A DNA stretch of 64,000 nucleotides from Echinicola marina (GTDB lineage: Bacteria; Bacteroidota; Bacteroidia; Cytophagales; Cyclobacteriaceae), in the NCBI RefSeq assembly GCF_020463795.1, contig NZ_CP080025.1, forward strand, positions 4,957,501-5,021,500, in the 5' to 3' direction. The notes under the pieces were generated by a model that was not told the origin of the DNA, ran no database searches, and saw only the letters and a program-made list of their open reading frames with translations. This document shows, piece by piece, positions 8,761 to 17,445 of the stretch. The first letter of the stretch is position 1. Every line of letters starts with the position of its first letter. The translations under genes and the position numbers were made by a program.

Positions 8761-9843
8761 ATGAAGAAAAAAATTACTGTTTTATTTCCCAACAAGAAAA
8801 TCACATTAATGTATTCTTTCTATCCTTTTTGGAATTCCAAGTTTATGAATCATTTTGTTTTCACCAATGACATCGATTGGGTTCTAAGAAAAGATAGAAA
8901 CGAAGCATTATTAATAGTGGGAAAAATACTTGGCCAAAACAATGTAGAACAGCACATTAAATTGTTCAAGGCCCTTCGTAATAAATACAAGGTCATTTCC
9001 TTTTTTGATGACTATGATGGATCAGAATCTCAATTTCTATTTTTATTACCATATCTGGACATATACTATAAAAAGCAACTGTTTTCTGACAGAAATAGAT
9101 ACTTGGATGAATTTTATGGAAGGAGAATCTTTTCTGACTTTTACCATAAGCAGATGGGAGTCATTGAGACTCCTTTACCCAAAGAACTACCCAAATTAGA
9201 GGATAAAACCCAGTTAAAAAAAATGAGGGTATCATGGAACCTTGGAATAGGGCAGTATCCAGCTTCTAAAATCAAAGTCTTTTTGGGCAAAAAACTTTAC
9301 TCCTTCTTTGGGGCAAATGCCATGAGGCATATTCACAGCCAGTTTCCATTCAGCAAAAATGTTCCAAAACCACAATTAGCAAAATGCCAAGCTAGATTTG
9401 GTTATAAAGGGTACAGAACCACCGTTGGATATCAAAGAAAGCTTTTTTCCAATATTGTCGATGGGCAGCCTGCTTTTTTAAGTGGATTAATTCCATTAAA
9501 AGAATATAACAAAGAAATAAAGAATGTACAGGCAATATTGAGCCCCTTTGGCTGGGGTGAAATATGTTTCCGTGACTTTGAAGCGATTAGGAATGGTGCA
9601 GTCATGGTCAAACCAACTATGGATCATATTGAAACTTGGCCAAATATTTACCAGCCCAATAAAACATATGTGCCCATTTCATGGGATGGAAATAATCTGC
9701 TCGAAACTGTCAATAAACTTTTAGAAGACTCCAAGAGAATGAATGAAATCCGGGAATATGCATGGGAAGAATTAAAGACTTCCTATGAGCAGGTAGATAG
9801 CAGAGTAGAGAAAATTCTTTTAGAAATTCATTCCATGATGTGA
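8761..9843 (+). CDS. Glycosyltransferase family 1-like protein
   Basis: About 360 aa, cytoplasmic, without membrane segments. The segment SPFGWGEICFRDFEA (261-275), followed by RNGAVMVKPTMDHIETW, is the C-terminal nucleotide-sugar binding signature seen in exostosin-like/GT1-like transferases, which use a glutamate-rich loop of this type. The N-terminal half is poorly recognisable. It probably adds one sugar of the EPS repeat unit; donor and linkage are unknown. It stands alone with about 185-225 bp gaps on both sides, so it may have its own promoter. Confidence 0.7.
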   Translation: MKKKITVLFPNKKITLMYSFYPFWNSKFMNHFVFTNDIDWVLRKDRNEALLIVGKILGQNNVEQHIKLFKALRNKYKVISFFDDYDGSESQFLFLLPYLDIYYKKQLFSDRNRYLDEFYGRRIFSDFYHKQMGVIETPLPKELPKLEDKTQLKKMRVSWNLGIGQYPASKIKVFLGKKLYSFFGANAMRHIHSQFPFSKNVPKPQLAKCQARFGYKGYRTTVGYQRKLFSNIVDGQPAFLSGLIPLKEYNKEIKNVQAILSPFGWGEICFRDFEAIRNGAVMVKPTMDHIETWPNIYQPNKTYVPISWDGNNLLETVNKLLEDSKRMNEIREYAWEELKTSYEQVDSRVEKILLEIHSMM

Positions 9844-10067
9844 TTTGACTAGGAACAAAGCACAAAAGCTATGATTACACGCTTCAAATTTTTGATATCA
9901 TTAATAGAAATGGTCCTCGAAATAGATTATTTGGCAGGGCTCTTTTACATATTGTTTTTTGGGCAGTAAATATTCAGCAAACAATCTCAATTCAATCTCT
10001 CAGACAAAGTAGTGTAATCATAAAGTCTGAAAATTATATGTTAAAAGAAATCTAAAATTTTATCAAA

Positions 10068-11069
10068 ATGGACAGAACAAAAAAAGTAAAGAGAATACTA
10101 GTAACCGGCGGAGCTGGTTTTTTAGGTTCACATTTATGCAAGAAGCTATTGACGGAAGGACACGAGGTACTTTGTGTAGATAATTTTTTTACTGGTAGAA
10201 GACAGAATATACATTCCTTATTAGATAACAAAAACTTTGAACTACTTCGTCACGACATCACTTTTCCGCTTTATGTAGAAGTAGATGAGATTTATAACTT
10301 AGCATGTCCTGCCAGCCCTGTACACTATCAGTTTGACCCAGTTCAAACAACCAAAACTTCTGTAGTAGGTGCTATAAATATGTTAGGATTAGCCAAAAGA
10401 CTCAAAATAAAAATTCTTCAGGCCAGTACATCTGAAGTCTATGGAGATCCGTCCATTCATCCCCAAACAGAGAGTTATTGGGGAAATGTAAACCCCATTG
10501 GTCCAAGGGCATGCTATGATGAAGGAAAAAGGTGTGCTGAGACATTGTTTTTCGATTATCATAGACAAAACAATGTAGAAATTAAAGTTGTGAGAATATT
10601 CAATACCTATGGACCTCATATGCAATTAAACGATGGCAGGGTAGTCAGTAACTTTATAATGCAGGCCTTAAGGAATGACTCCATTACCATTTTTGGCGAC
10701 GGATCTCAGACAAGGAGTTTTTGCTATGTGGAAGATATGATAGATGGATTGCATAAAATGATGGAGTCTGATAAAGACTTAACGGGACCGGTTAATATAG
10801 GAAACCCGACAGAATTCACTATGCTTGAATTAGCTGAGAAAATCATAAAAATTACGGGAAGTAAAAGTCAGATTGCATTTATGGAATTACCACAAGATGA
10901 TCCGAAACAGCGTAAACCCGATATTACGATAGCCAAAAAAAATCTGGGATGGACACCAAATATTGACTTGGAATTAGGCCTGACGCGATCAATTGAATAC
11001 TTTGAAAAGCTAATATTTGACAAAACTGTTAAAAACAATTCCTCCAAGATCAATTATGAAAGGGTCTAG
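10068..11069 (+). CDS. UDP-glucuronic acid decarboxylase (UDP-xylose synthase), SDR family
   Basis: 333 aa. The extended SDR fold is marked by [10 protein letters not shown] with GxxGxxG at 14-20, the family-specific [15 protein letters not shown] segment, the STSEVYGDP segment and the catalytic Tyr150 and Lys154 (CYDEGKR). These patterns are specific to UXS enzymes, which convert UDP-glucuronate to UDP-xylose via a 4-keto intermediate. It would supply a pentose to the EPS. The sugar dehydrogenase in this locus looks GDP-mannose specific, so UDP-glucuronate must come from elsewhere or the specificity differs. Confidence 0.92.
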   Translation: MDRTKKVKRILVTGGAGFLGSHLCKKLLTEGHEVLCVDNFFTGRRQNIHSLLDNKNFELLRHDITFPLYVEVDEIYNLACPASPVHYQFDPVQTTKTSVVGAINMLGLAKRLKIKILQASTSEVYGDPSIHPQTESYWGNVNPIGPRACYDEGKRCAETLFFDYHRQNNVEIKVVRIFNTYGPHMQLNDGRVVSNFIMQALRNDSITIFGDGSQTRSFCYVEDMIDGLHKMMESDKDLTGPVNIGNPTEFTMLELAEKIIKITGSKSQIAFMELPQDDPKQRKPDITIAKKNLGWTPNIDLELGLTRSIEYFEKLIFDKTVKNNSSKINYERV

Positions 11070-11197
11070 GTCCAAATTACTAAGGGAATAATCAACCAAA
11101 TTTCACCTCATAATCAATCAGCTATCTTTTTTTAGTGGCTTAATTATACCCAACATTATCTGACAAAGCAGTACGCTAATATCAATAAGTGGAATTT

Positions 11198-11227
11198 CCA
11201 AAATCCTTCCATCCCGCTAGATTTTGG
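11198..11227. repeat. Inverted repeat before the flippase gene
   Basis: CCAAAATC (11198-11205) and GATTTTGG (11220-11227) are perfect 8-bp arms around a 14-nt loop, 29 bp upstream of the flippase ATG. It may form an RNA hairpin in the 5' leader or act as an operator. Significance is uncertain. Confidence 0.3.
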
Positions 11228-11256
11228 TGAATCCCTAGACTATTTCATTTCTCCAT

Positions 11257-12801
11257 ATGAATAAAATCTCTATCCAAAAGAAGTCAAAACAGAACCTTAA
11301 ACAGTACGGATACCTCAACTCAATCACTGCTATAATAGATCATGTTGGCGTACAATTGACCGGCTTTATCATTAACCCATTCATTGTTCATGGTTTAGGC
11401 AATTCACTATATGGTGTTTGGCAAATGTTGACCCAAATGACTGGTTATGCAAATATGGCTGACATCCGGGCAACACAAGTCCTTAAATGGTCAATTTCAA
11501 AAAAAAGGGATATTGCCACGGATGAAGAACTTCAAAGTGAGGTAATGACGGCTTTATTCATTACTGCTATCATTGTTCCTTTTATCGTGATCATTGGGGC
11601 TATCATTGTCTGGTATGCTCCCTACTTGACCAATATTGAAGAACAATATTTTAATTTAATTAGAATCACTTGTTCTTTGTTAATCCTCATCTTGGTAGTA
11701 CATAAAATTTTCGACCTATTCGAATCAGTACTAAGAGGGATGAATTTGGGGTTTAAGGGAATGGGAGCACGAGCAGGTGTAATGGCTCTTGGAGGCGCCC
11801 TGAAAGTCCTAGCCATCACCCAAGGATACGGGTTGATCGGTTTGGCCGCTGCACAACTATTTACAGTGCTAGCATTAGGCTTAACCTTCGCTTTTATCGT
11901 CTACAAAAATGTTCCATGGTTTGGATTTGGAAAAACAAACAACGACAAAATAAAAATCTATGGAAAATTAAGCGGCTGGTTTATGGCCTTGATGCTCACC
12001 AAAATGATGTTGGTAAGCAGTGATAAAATCGTTCTGGGATATATCATAGGACCAATATTTGTCACCAAATACACTCTGACATTATTTACCTCATTTGCAA
12101 TCAAAGGAATTGTTTCAGCCATTACAAATGGCATTATTCCTGGTATAGGAGGGATTTTTGGTAAAGGGGAATTTGAAAAAGTCCAAAATGCCAGAAATAT
12201 AATCATTACCATTAACTGGATACTGGTCTGTACATTTGGAATATCCGTATTGCTGTTCAATCAATCATTTATAGGACTTTGGGTAGGATCAGAACATTAT
12301 GCTGGAAACCTCGAAAATCTATTGATCCTGATCATTGCTATACAATACATTTTCTTCCAGATGGACAGTGATATCATTAATCTGTCCCTAAAGCTACAAA
12401 TCAAGGTCTTGCTTACATTCTTGGCCGCTTCTATTTCAATTTTGTTGGCATTTCTGTTGGTGAAGGACTTTGGCATTCTTGGACTTTGTGCCAGTGTCAT
12501 ATTGGGCCGTTTATTCCTGACTATAGGTTATCCTGTTGTTATCAAAAAACGGATCAAAGACTATAGTCACTTATTTTCCATAAAATCATTAAGGCCCATT
12601 ATTTCTAGCTTATTCTTGCTTTCATTGGCCTGCTATATGGGACAGTGGGTTCATATAGACAACTGGTATTACCTGATTTTTACAGGAGTCATCACTTTAC
12701 CTATTGGAACCTTGTTCATTTGGTGGCTGGGCATCAGTCCTGATAACAGGAAAAATGTCCTAGAAGTAATATCAAAGATTAAATTCTTCAAAACAAACTA
12801 G
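11257..12801 (+). CDS. Wzx-like oligosaccharide flippase (MATE/PST superfamily)
   Basis: 514 aa with about 12-14 predicted membrane helices spread over the whole length and the N-terminal pattern GVQLTGFIINPFIVHGLGNSLYGVWQ seen in polysaccharide-transport flippases. It should move undecaprenyl-linked repeat units across the inner membrane for the Wzy-like polymerase at 15015. It begins a closely packed gene run with mostly very short gaps, suggesting one transcript through at least 20409. The specific substrate cannot be read from sequence. Confidence 0.88.
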   Translation: MNKISIQKKSKQNLKQYGYLNSITAIIDHVGVQLTGFIINPFIVHGLGNSLYGVWQMLTQMTGYANMADIRATQVLKWSISKKRDIATDEELQSEVMTALFITAIIVPFIVIIGAIIVWYAPYLTNIEEQYFNLIRITCSLLILILVVHKIFDLFESVLRGMNLGFKGMGARAGVMALGGALKVLAITQGYGLIGLAAAQLFTVLALGLTFAFIVYKNVPWFGFGKTNNDKIKIYGKLSGWFMALMLTKMMLVSSDKIVLGYIIGPIFVTKYTLTLFTSFAIKGIVSAITNGIIPGIGGIFGKGEFEKVQNARNIIITINWILVCTFGISVLLFNQSFIGLWVGSEHYAGNLENLLILIIAIQYIFFQMDSDIINLSLKLQIKVLLTFLAASISILLAFLLVKDFGILGLCASVILGRLFLTIGYPVVIKKRIKDYSHLFSIKSLRPIISSLFLLSLACYMGQWVHIDNWYYLIFTGVITLPIGTLFIWWLGISPDNRKNVLEVISKIKFFKTN

Positions 12802-12814
12802 TCATTTCAACAAA

Positions 12815-14248
12815 GTGGTAGAAAGCATTCCTACATACCAATCAAAATTGCTCTTGAAAGCATTACAGCAATCAGGAATTCGCTTTTTACATTGGAAGGG
12901 CAACCAGCACATTATGGATTCACTGGAAGGTAAATCCGACATGGAAATCCTTGTGGATCCCAAGCACAAGGAGACTTTTGAATCCATTCTGAGAAAACTC
13001 AAATTCAGAAAAGCCATTAGCCCAAAGTGGAATACCTACCCCAAAGTTGAGGACTGGATAGGTTTTGATCAAAAAACAGGGAATTTACTCCACTTACATA
13101 CACACTATGCCATAGTTACTGGAGTCAAATATGTAAAACACCTTTACCTACCCTGGCTAGAGGAATATTTCTCCCAGTTGAAAACAGACGAAAAATCAGG
13201 CTGGCCGATCCCAAAACCTGAATTGGAATCATTAGTCCTCTTCATTCGCATTTGGGCAAAGATGCCCCTAACAAATAGGATTAAAAAAGCTCCGGAAGTA
13301 TCGAAAGAACGACTAGAAGAGTTGGTAGGTTTACTCCAACAATGTGAGGACCAAAAGCTTCTAAAGACCTGTTGGAATTTGCAACTTAAAATCCCTGAGG
13401 GATTTATGGATGCCGTCAAAAAAATCAGATTAGAAGCTGATCAAAAAGAAACTGTTCGGATCGCCAAATACTTTTACACACAAGTAAAAAGACATTATCG
13501 AAAATCTTGGATCAGTTCCTTGGCCCAATCCTATTACTATACTTATTACCTCAAAGTAACTTCTTTTTTTTTTCGTTTCTTTTCTCCTATGAGTTATAAG
13601 AAAAAACTTCTCACGGGAGGAAAAATCATGGCATTAGTAGGGAGTGATGGTGCGGGAAAGAGCACCTTATGTGAAGACATCGTGAAATGGCTTACTTTCA
13701 AACTGGATACACATTATTTCTATATGGGAAAATATCCTTTTATCCGGTCTTATAATAAAGTGCTGTTTTCACCTTCCAAGCTTCTTCATTCTAAGACCAA
13801 ATTCTCAAAAAAACTTAGAAAAATACTAGGAGATTATTATTACCTGATCCTGCCGCAACGAAAAATAGACATGCTTCAATTAGCCAAAAAAATTAGCCTA
13901 GGCGGCAGTTTGATTATATGCGACCGATTTCCTCAAAACAATGTCCTTCATATGCACGATGGCCCACATCTTCAAAATGGGGTGCAATCAAAAAAATCAG
14001 CCAAAGAATGGTCCTTATTCAAAAAGATCGAAATGATGGAACCTGATATGATTTTCAAATTAAAGGTAAGTCCGGAAATAGCTACCCAACGGAAGTCAAG
14101 CCATGATACCGAAGCCATCAAACGAAAATGTGAAAATCTCGATAATCTTTCATTTAGACATGCCAAGGTAATAGAAATCAATGCCTGTCCGCCCTATCAT
14201 GAGGTATTATTAAAAATAAAAAATGAAATCTGGAACAATCTTTCATAA
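12815..14248 (+). CDS. Nucleotidyltransferase-like domain fused to thymidylate-kinase-like P-loop domain
   Basis: 477 aa. The first 240 or so residues resemble an uncharacterised nucleotidyltransferase fold, with LHWKGNQHI followed by SDMEILVD, i.e. the G...DhE pattern of that superfamily. From about residue 270 there is a P-loop kinase of the thymidylate kinase type, with Walker A GSDGAGKS (276-283) and a later CDRFPQNN. The start is GTG at 12815, since no upstream in-frame ATG exists and later ATGs would cut the first domain. It lies 13 bp after wzx and 5 bp before another P-loop kinase. Substrate unknown; a true dTMP kinase is unlikely here. Confidence 0.75.
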   Translation: MVESIPTYQSKLLLKALQQSGIRFLHWKGNQHIMDSLEGKSDMEILVDPKHKETFESILRKLKFRKAISPKWNTYPKVEDWIGFDQKTGNLLHLHTHYAIVTGVKYVKHLYLPWLEEYFSQLKTDEKSGWPIPKPELESLVLFIRIWAKMPLTNRIKKAPEVSKERLEELVGLLQQCEDQKLLKTCWNLQLKIPEGFMDAVKKIRLEADQKETVRIAKYFYTQVKRHYRKSWISSLAQSYYYTYYLKVTSFFFRFFSPMSYKKKLLTGGKIMALVGSDGAGKSTLCEDIVKWLTFKLDTHYFYMGKYPFIRSYNKVLFSPSKLLHSKTKFSKKLRKILGDYYYLILPQRKIDMLQLAKKISLGGSLIICDRFPQNNVLHMHDGPHLQNGVQSKKSAKEWSLFKKIEMMEPDMIFKLKVSPEIATQRKSSHDTEAIKRKCENLDNLSFRHAKVIEINACPPYHEVLLKIKNEIWNNLS

Positions 14249-14253
14249 AAAAA

Positions 14254-15018
14254 ATGAATCCTCACCCAAATATAGTCGAAATCATAGGAGTCCCAGGAGT
14301 AGGTAAATCTTCTGTATTCAAAGAGCTATGCAATGAGTGGAACAGCAAGCAGAAGTGGACACATTTAGATGCTCTGATCAATCAGGGCAAAACCAAGTCT
14401 AATGGGTTTATTAACCAATCCATTAATCTTATTAAACGTTTCTTAAAAGTCAAAAAACATCAATCCTTTGAAATTAATAAGGGCATTCAATATGCCCACA
14501 ACAATGAAGTACTGAGTCAGTTCTTCTGGCAACATTTATCCAACACCGAATTTGAAGCAAATGCAGACCCAGCCCTTAGATTCAGGTCAGCCTTTTTCCT
14601 TTATAGGGACTTTTGTCGCTATCAGGCCATACATGATAATGCCAATGGCATACCCTGTATCATGGATGAAGGCTTTTTGCAAAAGTCCTTTTTGGTGCAT
14701 AAAGACAAAAAAATCATCGAAGCAGTCTTGGATGATTACTTATCCCTTATACAACTGCCCAAAGCGGTAATTTGGGTCCATGTTAGGCCCATTCATATTA
14801 TCTTGGACAGGATCAAAATGCGAAAAAAAAGAATCGCATCGCATATTGATCTTGGTGATGAAATGTTAAAAATAGAAACCAAAAAATGGATGCGGCTAAT
14901 CAAGTTGCTCATTAAAAAAGTAGAACAGAAAGGTGTCCGTATCTACAAAATCGATGGTAGGGATTCTATAGAAAACAACGTAAAAAAAGTAAAATCCATT
15001 CTTAGCAGTTTATCATGA
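14254..15018 (+). CDS. P-loop kinase-like protein of the EPS locus
   Basis: 254 aa with a Walker A motif GVPGVGKS at residues 12-19 and a possible base-binding/catalytic segment CIMDEGFLQKS in the middle. The rest (HVRPIHIILDRIKMRKKR) resembles the LID/arginine region of small-molecule kinases. No close family is recognised. The gene sits between the NTase-kinase fusion and the polymerase, and its stop overlaps the next ATG by 4 bp (ATGA), indicating translational coupling. A role phosphorylating a sugar, lipid carrier or EPS precursor is only an inference. Confidence 0.7.
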   Translation: MNPHPNIVEIIGVPGVGKSSVFKELCNEWNSKQKWTHLDALINQGKTKSNGFINQSINLIKRFLKVKKHQSFEINKGIQYAHNNEVLSQFFWQHLSNTEFEANADPALRFRSAFFLYRDFCRYQAIHDNANGIPCIMDEGFLQKSFLVHKDKKIIEAVLDDYLSLIQLPKAVIWVHVRPIHIILDRIKMRKKRIASHIDLGDEMLKIETKKWMRLIKLLIKKVEQKGVRIYKIDGRDSIENNVKKVKSILSSLS

Positions 15019-16283
15019 TCAATCTGTTTTTTCTGGTAACAGAGTTTGTCCTGTATGGCTTTTCCATCTATCTATTATGCTACAGGGATGATAGGATTCT
15101 CTTTTACTTACCTGTAACATTCTATGCCTACTTTATGATTAATCCAGTCGCTCCGGCTAGTTTACATTATTTATTGACCAGCTTGTTAATTGGAAAAATC
15201 ATTTATTACCATCCCAACTTTTTAAAGAACAATATTTTTGCAGTGCTTCTAGCACTGCTGTACTTTTTTCTATTGCACAAAACTGATGACTTCGTCTCGA
15301 TAAGACCCCACATGTTTTCAGTTACTTCACTTTTTATTTTTATTTCACTGACCCCTGAGGTTTATAAAAAATATAGTAGGCAAGAGTTGTTCCATGAACT
15401 ATATCAATCGGCGATCATTATTTTGGTACTGTTTGTATTAAATGCATTGGCTTCTACGGCCAGTGGATATGCACCCACAGAAATGTATGGTATCACCAGT
15501 GGGCTTTTATTTGGGAATCAGGACACTACCTATTTCAATATTCTTGCATTTGCCTTTTTCGTGGCTATTTATAGATTGACCAGCCAGCAAAGGCCCATGG
15601 AATTGATCATTTTTATTGTTGCGCTGGCTTTTATCATGCTATCTCTTAGAAGATCTGCAATGGGACTGAGCGCATTAGCAGTCATAACCATGTTGTCCAT
15701 TCTTGTTTTTAGGGGGAAGGTAGACAAAGTAGTGGGATTTGTTCTGTTAAGCGTATTTGCTGGAGCAATTATCTTTTTTAGCACCGACTTTATCCAAGAA
15801 TTCATCCACCGCTATGAATTAAGGAAATTGGACGAAAGGGAGTTGGCAGAGGAAAAGCGCTTCTTTGAATATGATATGCTTTTCAGGGACACCTTTATCA
15901 GCTATGACTATGATCCTTGGCTCGGATATGCCTTATTCGACAGTCCGGGAAATTATGGAAAAGGAGCCTTTGGGGACAGATCCCTACATGGTGATCTTAC
16001 GAATATATTTCATTCGACCGGTTTAGTAGGCTTATTACTCTACCTCTCCATGGTCACCACAGCATTTGTACAGGCATTATTAAGGGTAAAGTCCATCACT
16101 GATTTGTTGATTATCTGTTTTTGTGCCATTGCCTTTAGTGTGTATACCATTACAGGCCGGTATACCCAAGTGGACAGTATGCTAATGATGATTCTTTTAC
16201 TAATGCTTCCGATGGGTAAGATAAGAAGAAAAATTCTCAACAATGAGGTGTCTACCAATAACGCTAGCCGACAGCTCTCCTAA
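15015..16283 (+). CDS. Wzy/O-antigen ligase-like polymerase
   Basis: 422 aa, very hydrophobic, with about 10-12 membrane helices and a large periplasmic loop between about 255 and 325 containing DPWLGYALFDSPGNYG and HGDLTNIFHSTGLVG. This late loop with a conserved histidine followed by N/G residues fits the O-antigen ligase/Wzy polymerase superfamily (HNxxl-like region). It would polymerise repeat units delivered by the flippase at 11257. It overlaps the upstream kinase gene by 4 bp. Sequence divergence is normal for this family; a ligase role cannot be excluded. Confidence 0.82.
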   Translation: MINLFFLVTEFVLYGFSIYLLCYRDDRILFYLPVTFYAYFMINPVAPASLHYLLTSLLIGKIIYYHPNFLKNNIFAVLLALLYFFLLHKTDDFVSIRPHMFSVTSLFIFISLTPEVYKKYSRQELFHELYQSAIIILVLFVLNALASTASGYAPTEMYGITSGLLFGNQDTTYFNILAFAFFVAIYRLTSQQRPMELIIFIVALAFIMLSLRRSAMGLSALAVITMLSILVFRGKVDKVVGFVLLSVFAGAIIFFSTDFIQEFIHRYELRKLDERELAEEKRFFEYDMLFRDTFISYDYDPWLGYALFDSPGNYGKGAFGDRSLHGDLTNIFHSTGLVGLLLYLSMVTTAFVQALLRVKSITDLLIICFCAIAFSVYTITGRYTQVDSMLMMILLLMLPMGKIRRKILNNEVSTNNASRQLS

Positions 16284-16292
16284 GTATTTTCG

Positions 16293-17438
16293 ATGAACAA
16301 GACTTTACAAACCAACCACAATGGTATGCGCTTTTTGTTTTTAGATGCAAAAATCATCAATATCATCTCGAAAAATGAGAAACCTTCTGGAGGAGCTGCT
16401 GTCCAGTCTTTTGGCTGGGCAAAAGGTCTTGTAGAAACTGGACATGAGGTTTTCATTATGACCGATCTCATCAAGGGGGGAGAACTAAAAGAGGAAGTGA
16501 AAGATCTCCAATTAATCCCACTATATGATGAGCGAAAAGGCTTAAGGTGGATACGATGGATATATTACCGCTTTCCTGATTTGTATACAAAAATAAAAAA
16601 GATACAACCAGATTATCTCTATCAAAGTGTCCCGGGCTGGAGTAGTTTTTTGATTGGTATCATTTGCAAGCAATTGGGTGTGAAATATATTTTGCGTATA
16701 TCCAACGATTACTTTTTGGATGATAGGTTTAAAAATATGCATTCTACTTTACATGGCTTCTTCATGAAATTAGGCATGGGAATGACCGATATTATTCTTT
16801 GCCAGAACGATTACCAACTTGGCCAGTTACAAAAAAAACATCCACATATCAGAACAAAAAAAATCACTAATCCCATTCTTTATCAATCAAACAATAGTTT
16901 GGTTGGTGATAAAAAGAAAAGGAAATACATTGCTTGGTTAGGAATATTTCAGTCACAGAAAAATCTGAAACTATTATACGAAATCGCCACAATACTCACT
17001 GACACCCATATTTGTATTGCTGGAAAAGAAACCTCAAAAATAGATAAAACTAGCCTTCTTTATCTAAATAAACTAAGAACCATGCCCAATGTGACTTTCA
17101 TGGGATTTGTGGACAGAAATGGAGTGCTCCCCTTTCTTAAAGGTGCTAAATTCCTGTTAAACACCTCTCATTACGAAGGTTTCAGCAATACATTTCTTGA
17201 AGCAATGACGGTAGGAACCCCTATCCTATCTACTCCAAATGTAAATCCAGATGGTATTATAGACAGACATCAGCTGGGATTGATCTATGCGAATGCCAAC
17301 CAACTTTCAAGTCAACTGGATTCATTGAAACCTGAAGAATACAAACAACTATCAGAAAACGTCATTGACTATGTATCTAAAAACCACAACTATAAAATAT
17401 TAGCTAAGAACTTAGTAAATATCCTTCAAGCAAACTGA
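16293..17438 (+). CDS. Glycosyltransferase family 4 protein
   Basis: 381 aa GT-B glycosyltransferase. The C-terminal domain has the retaining GT4 donor-binding ExxxxxxxE motif (Glu295 and Glu303 in HYEGFSNTFLEAM), preceded by KYIAWLGIFQSQKNLKLL. The N-terminal half contains GGAAVQSFGWAKGLVETGHEV, the usual glycine-rich acceptor-side loop. A second in-frame ATG at 16323 would give a shorter start. It lies 9 bp after the polymerase gene. It probably adds one sugar to the EPS repeat; donor unknown. Confidence 0.88.
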   Translation: MNKTLQTNHNGMRFLFLDAKIINIISKNEKPSGGAAVQSFGWAKGLVETGHEVFIMTDLIKGGELKEEVKDLQLIPLYDERKGLRWIRWIYYRFPDLYTKIKKIQPDYLYQSVPGWSSFLIGIICKQLGVKYILRISNDYFLDDRFKNMHSTLHGFFMKLGMGMTDIILCQNDYQLGQLQKKHPHIRTKKITNPILYQSNNSLVGDKKKRKYIAWLGIFQSQKNLKLLYEIATILTDTHICIAGKETSKIDKTSLLYLNKLRTMPNVTFMGFVDRNGVLPFLKGAKFLLNTSHYEGFSNTFLEAMTVGTPILSTPNVNPDGIIDRHQLGLIYANANQLSSQLDSLKPEEYKQLSENVIDYVSKNHNYKILAKNLVNILQAN

Positions 17439-17445
17439 GAACAGA

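Noticed and set aside
12815-14248. Annotation as a true thymidylate kinase
   Set aside because: Extra N-terminal nucleotidyltransferase-like domain and EPS context; dTMP kinase is normally a single-domain protein of about 210 aa.
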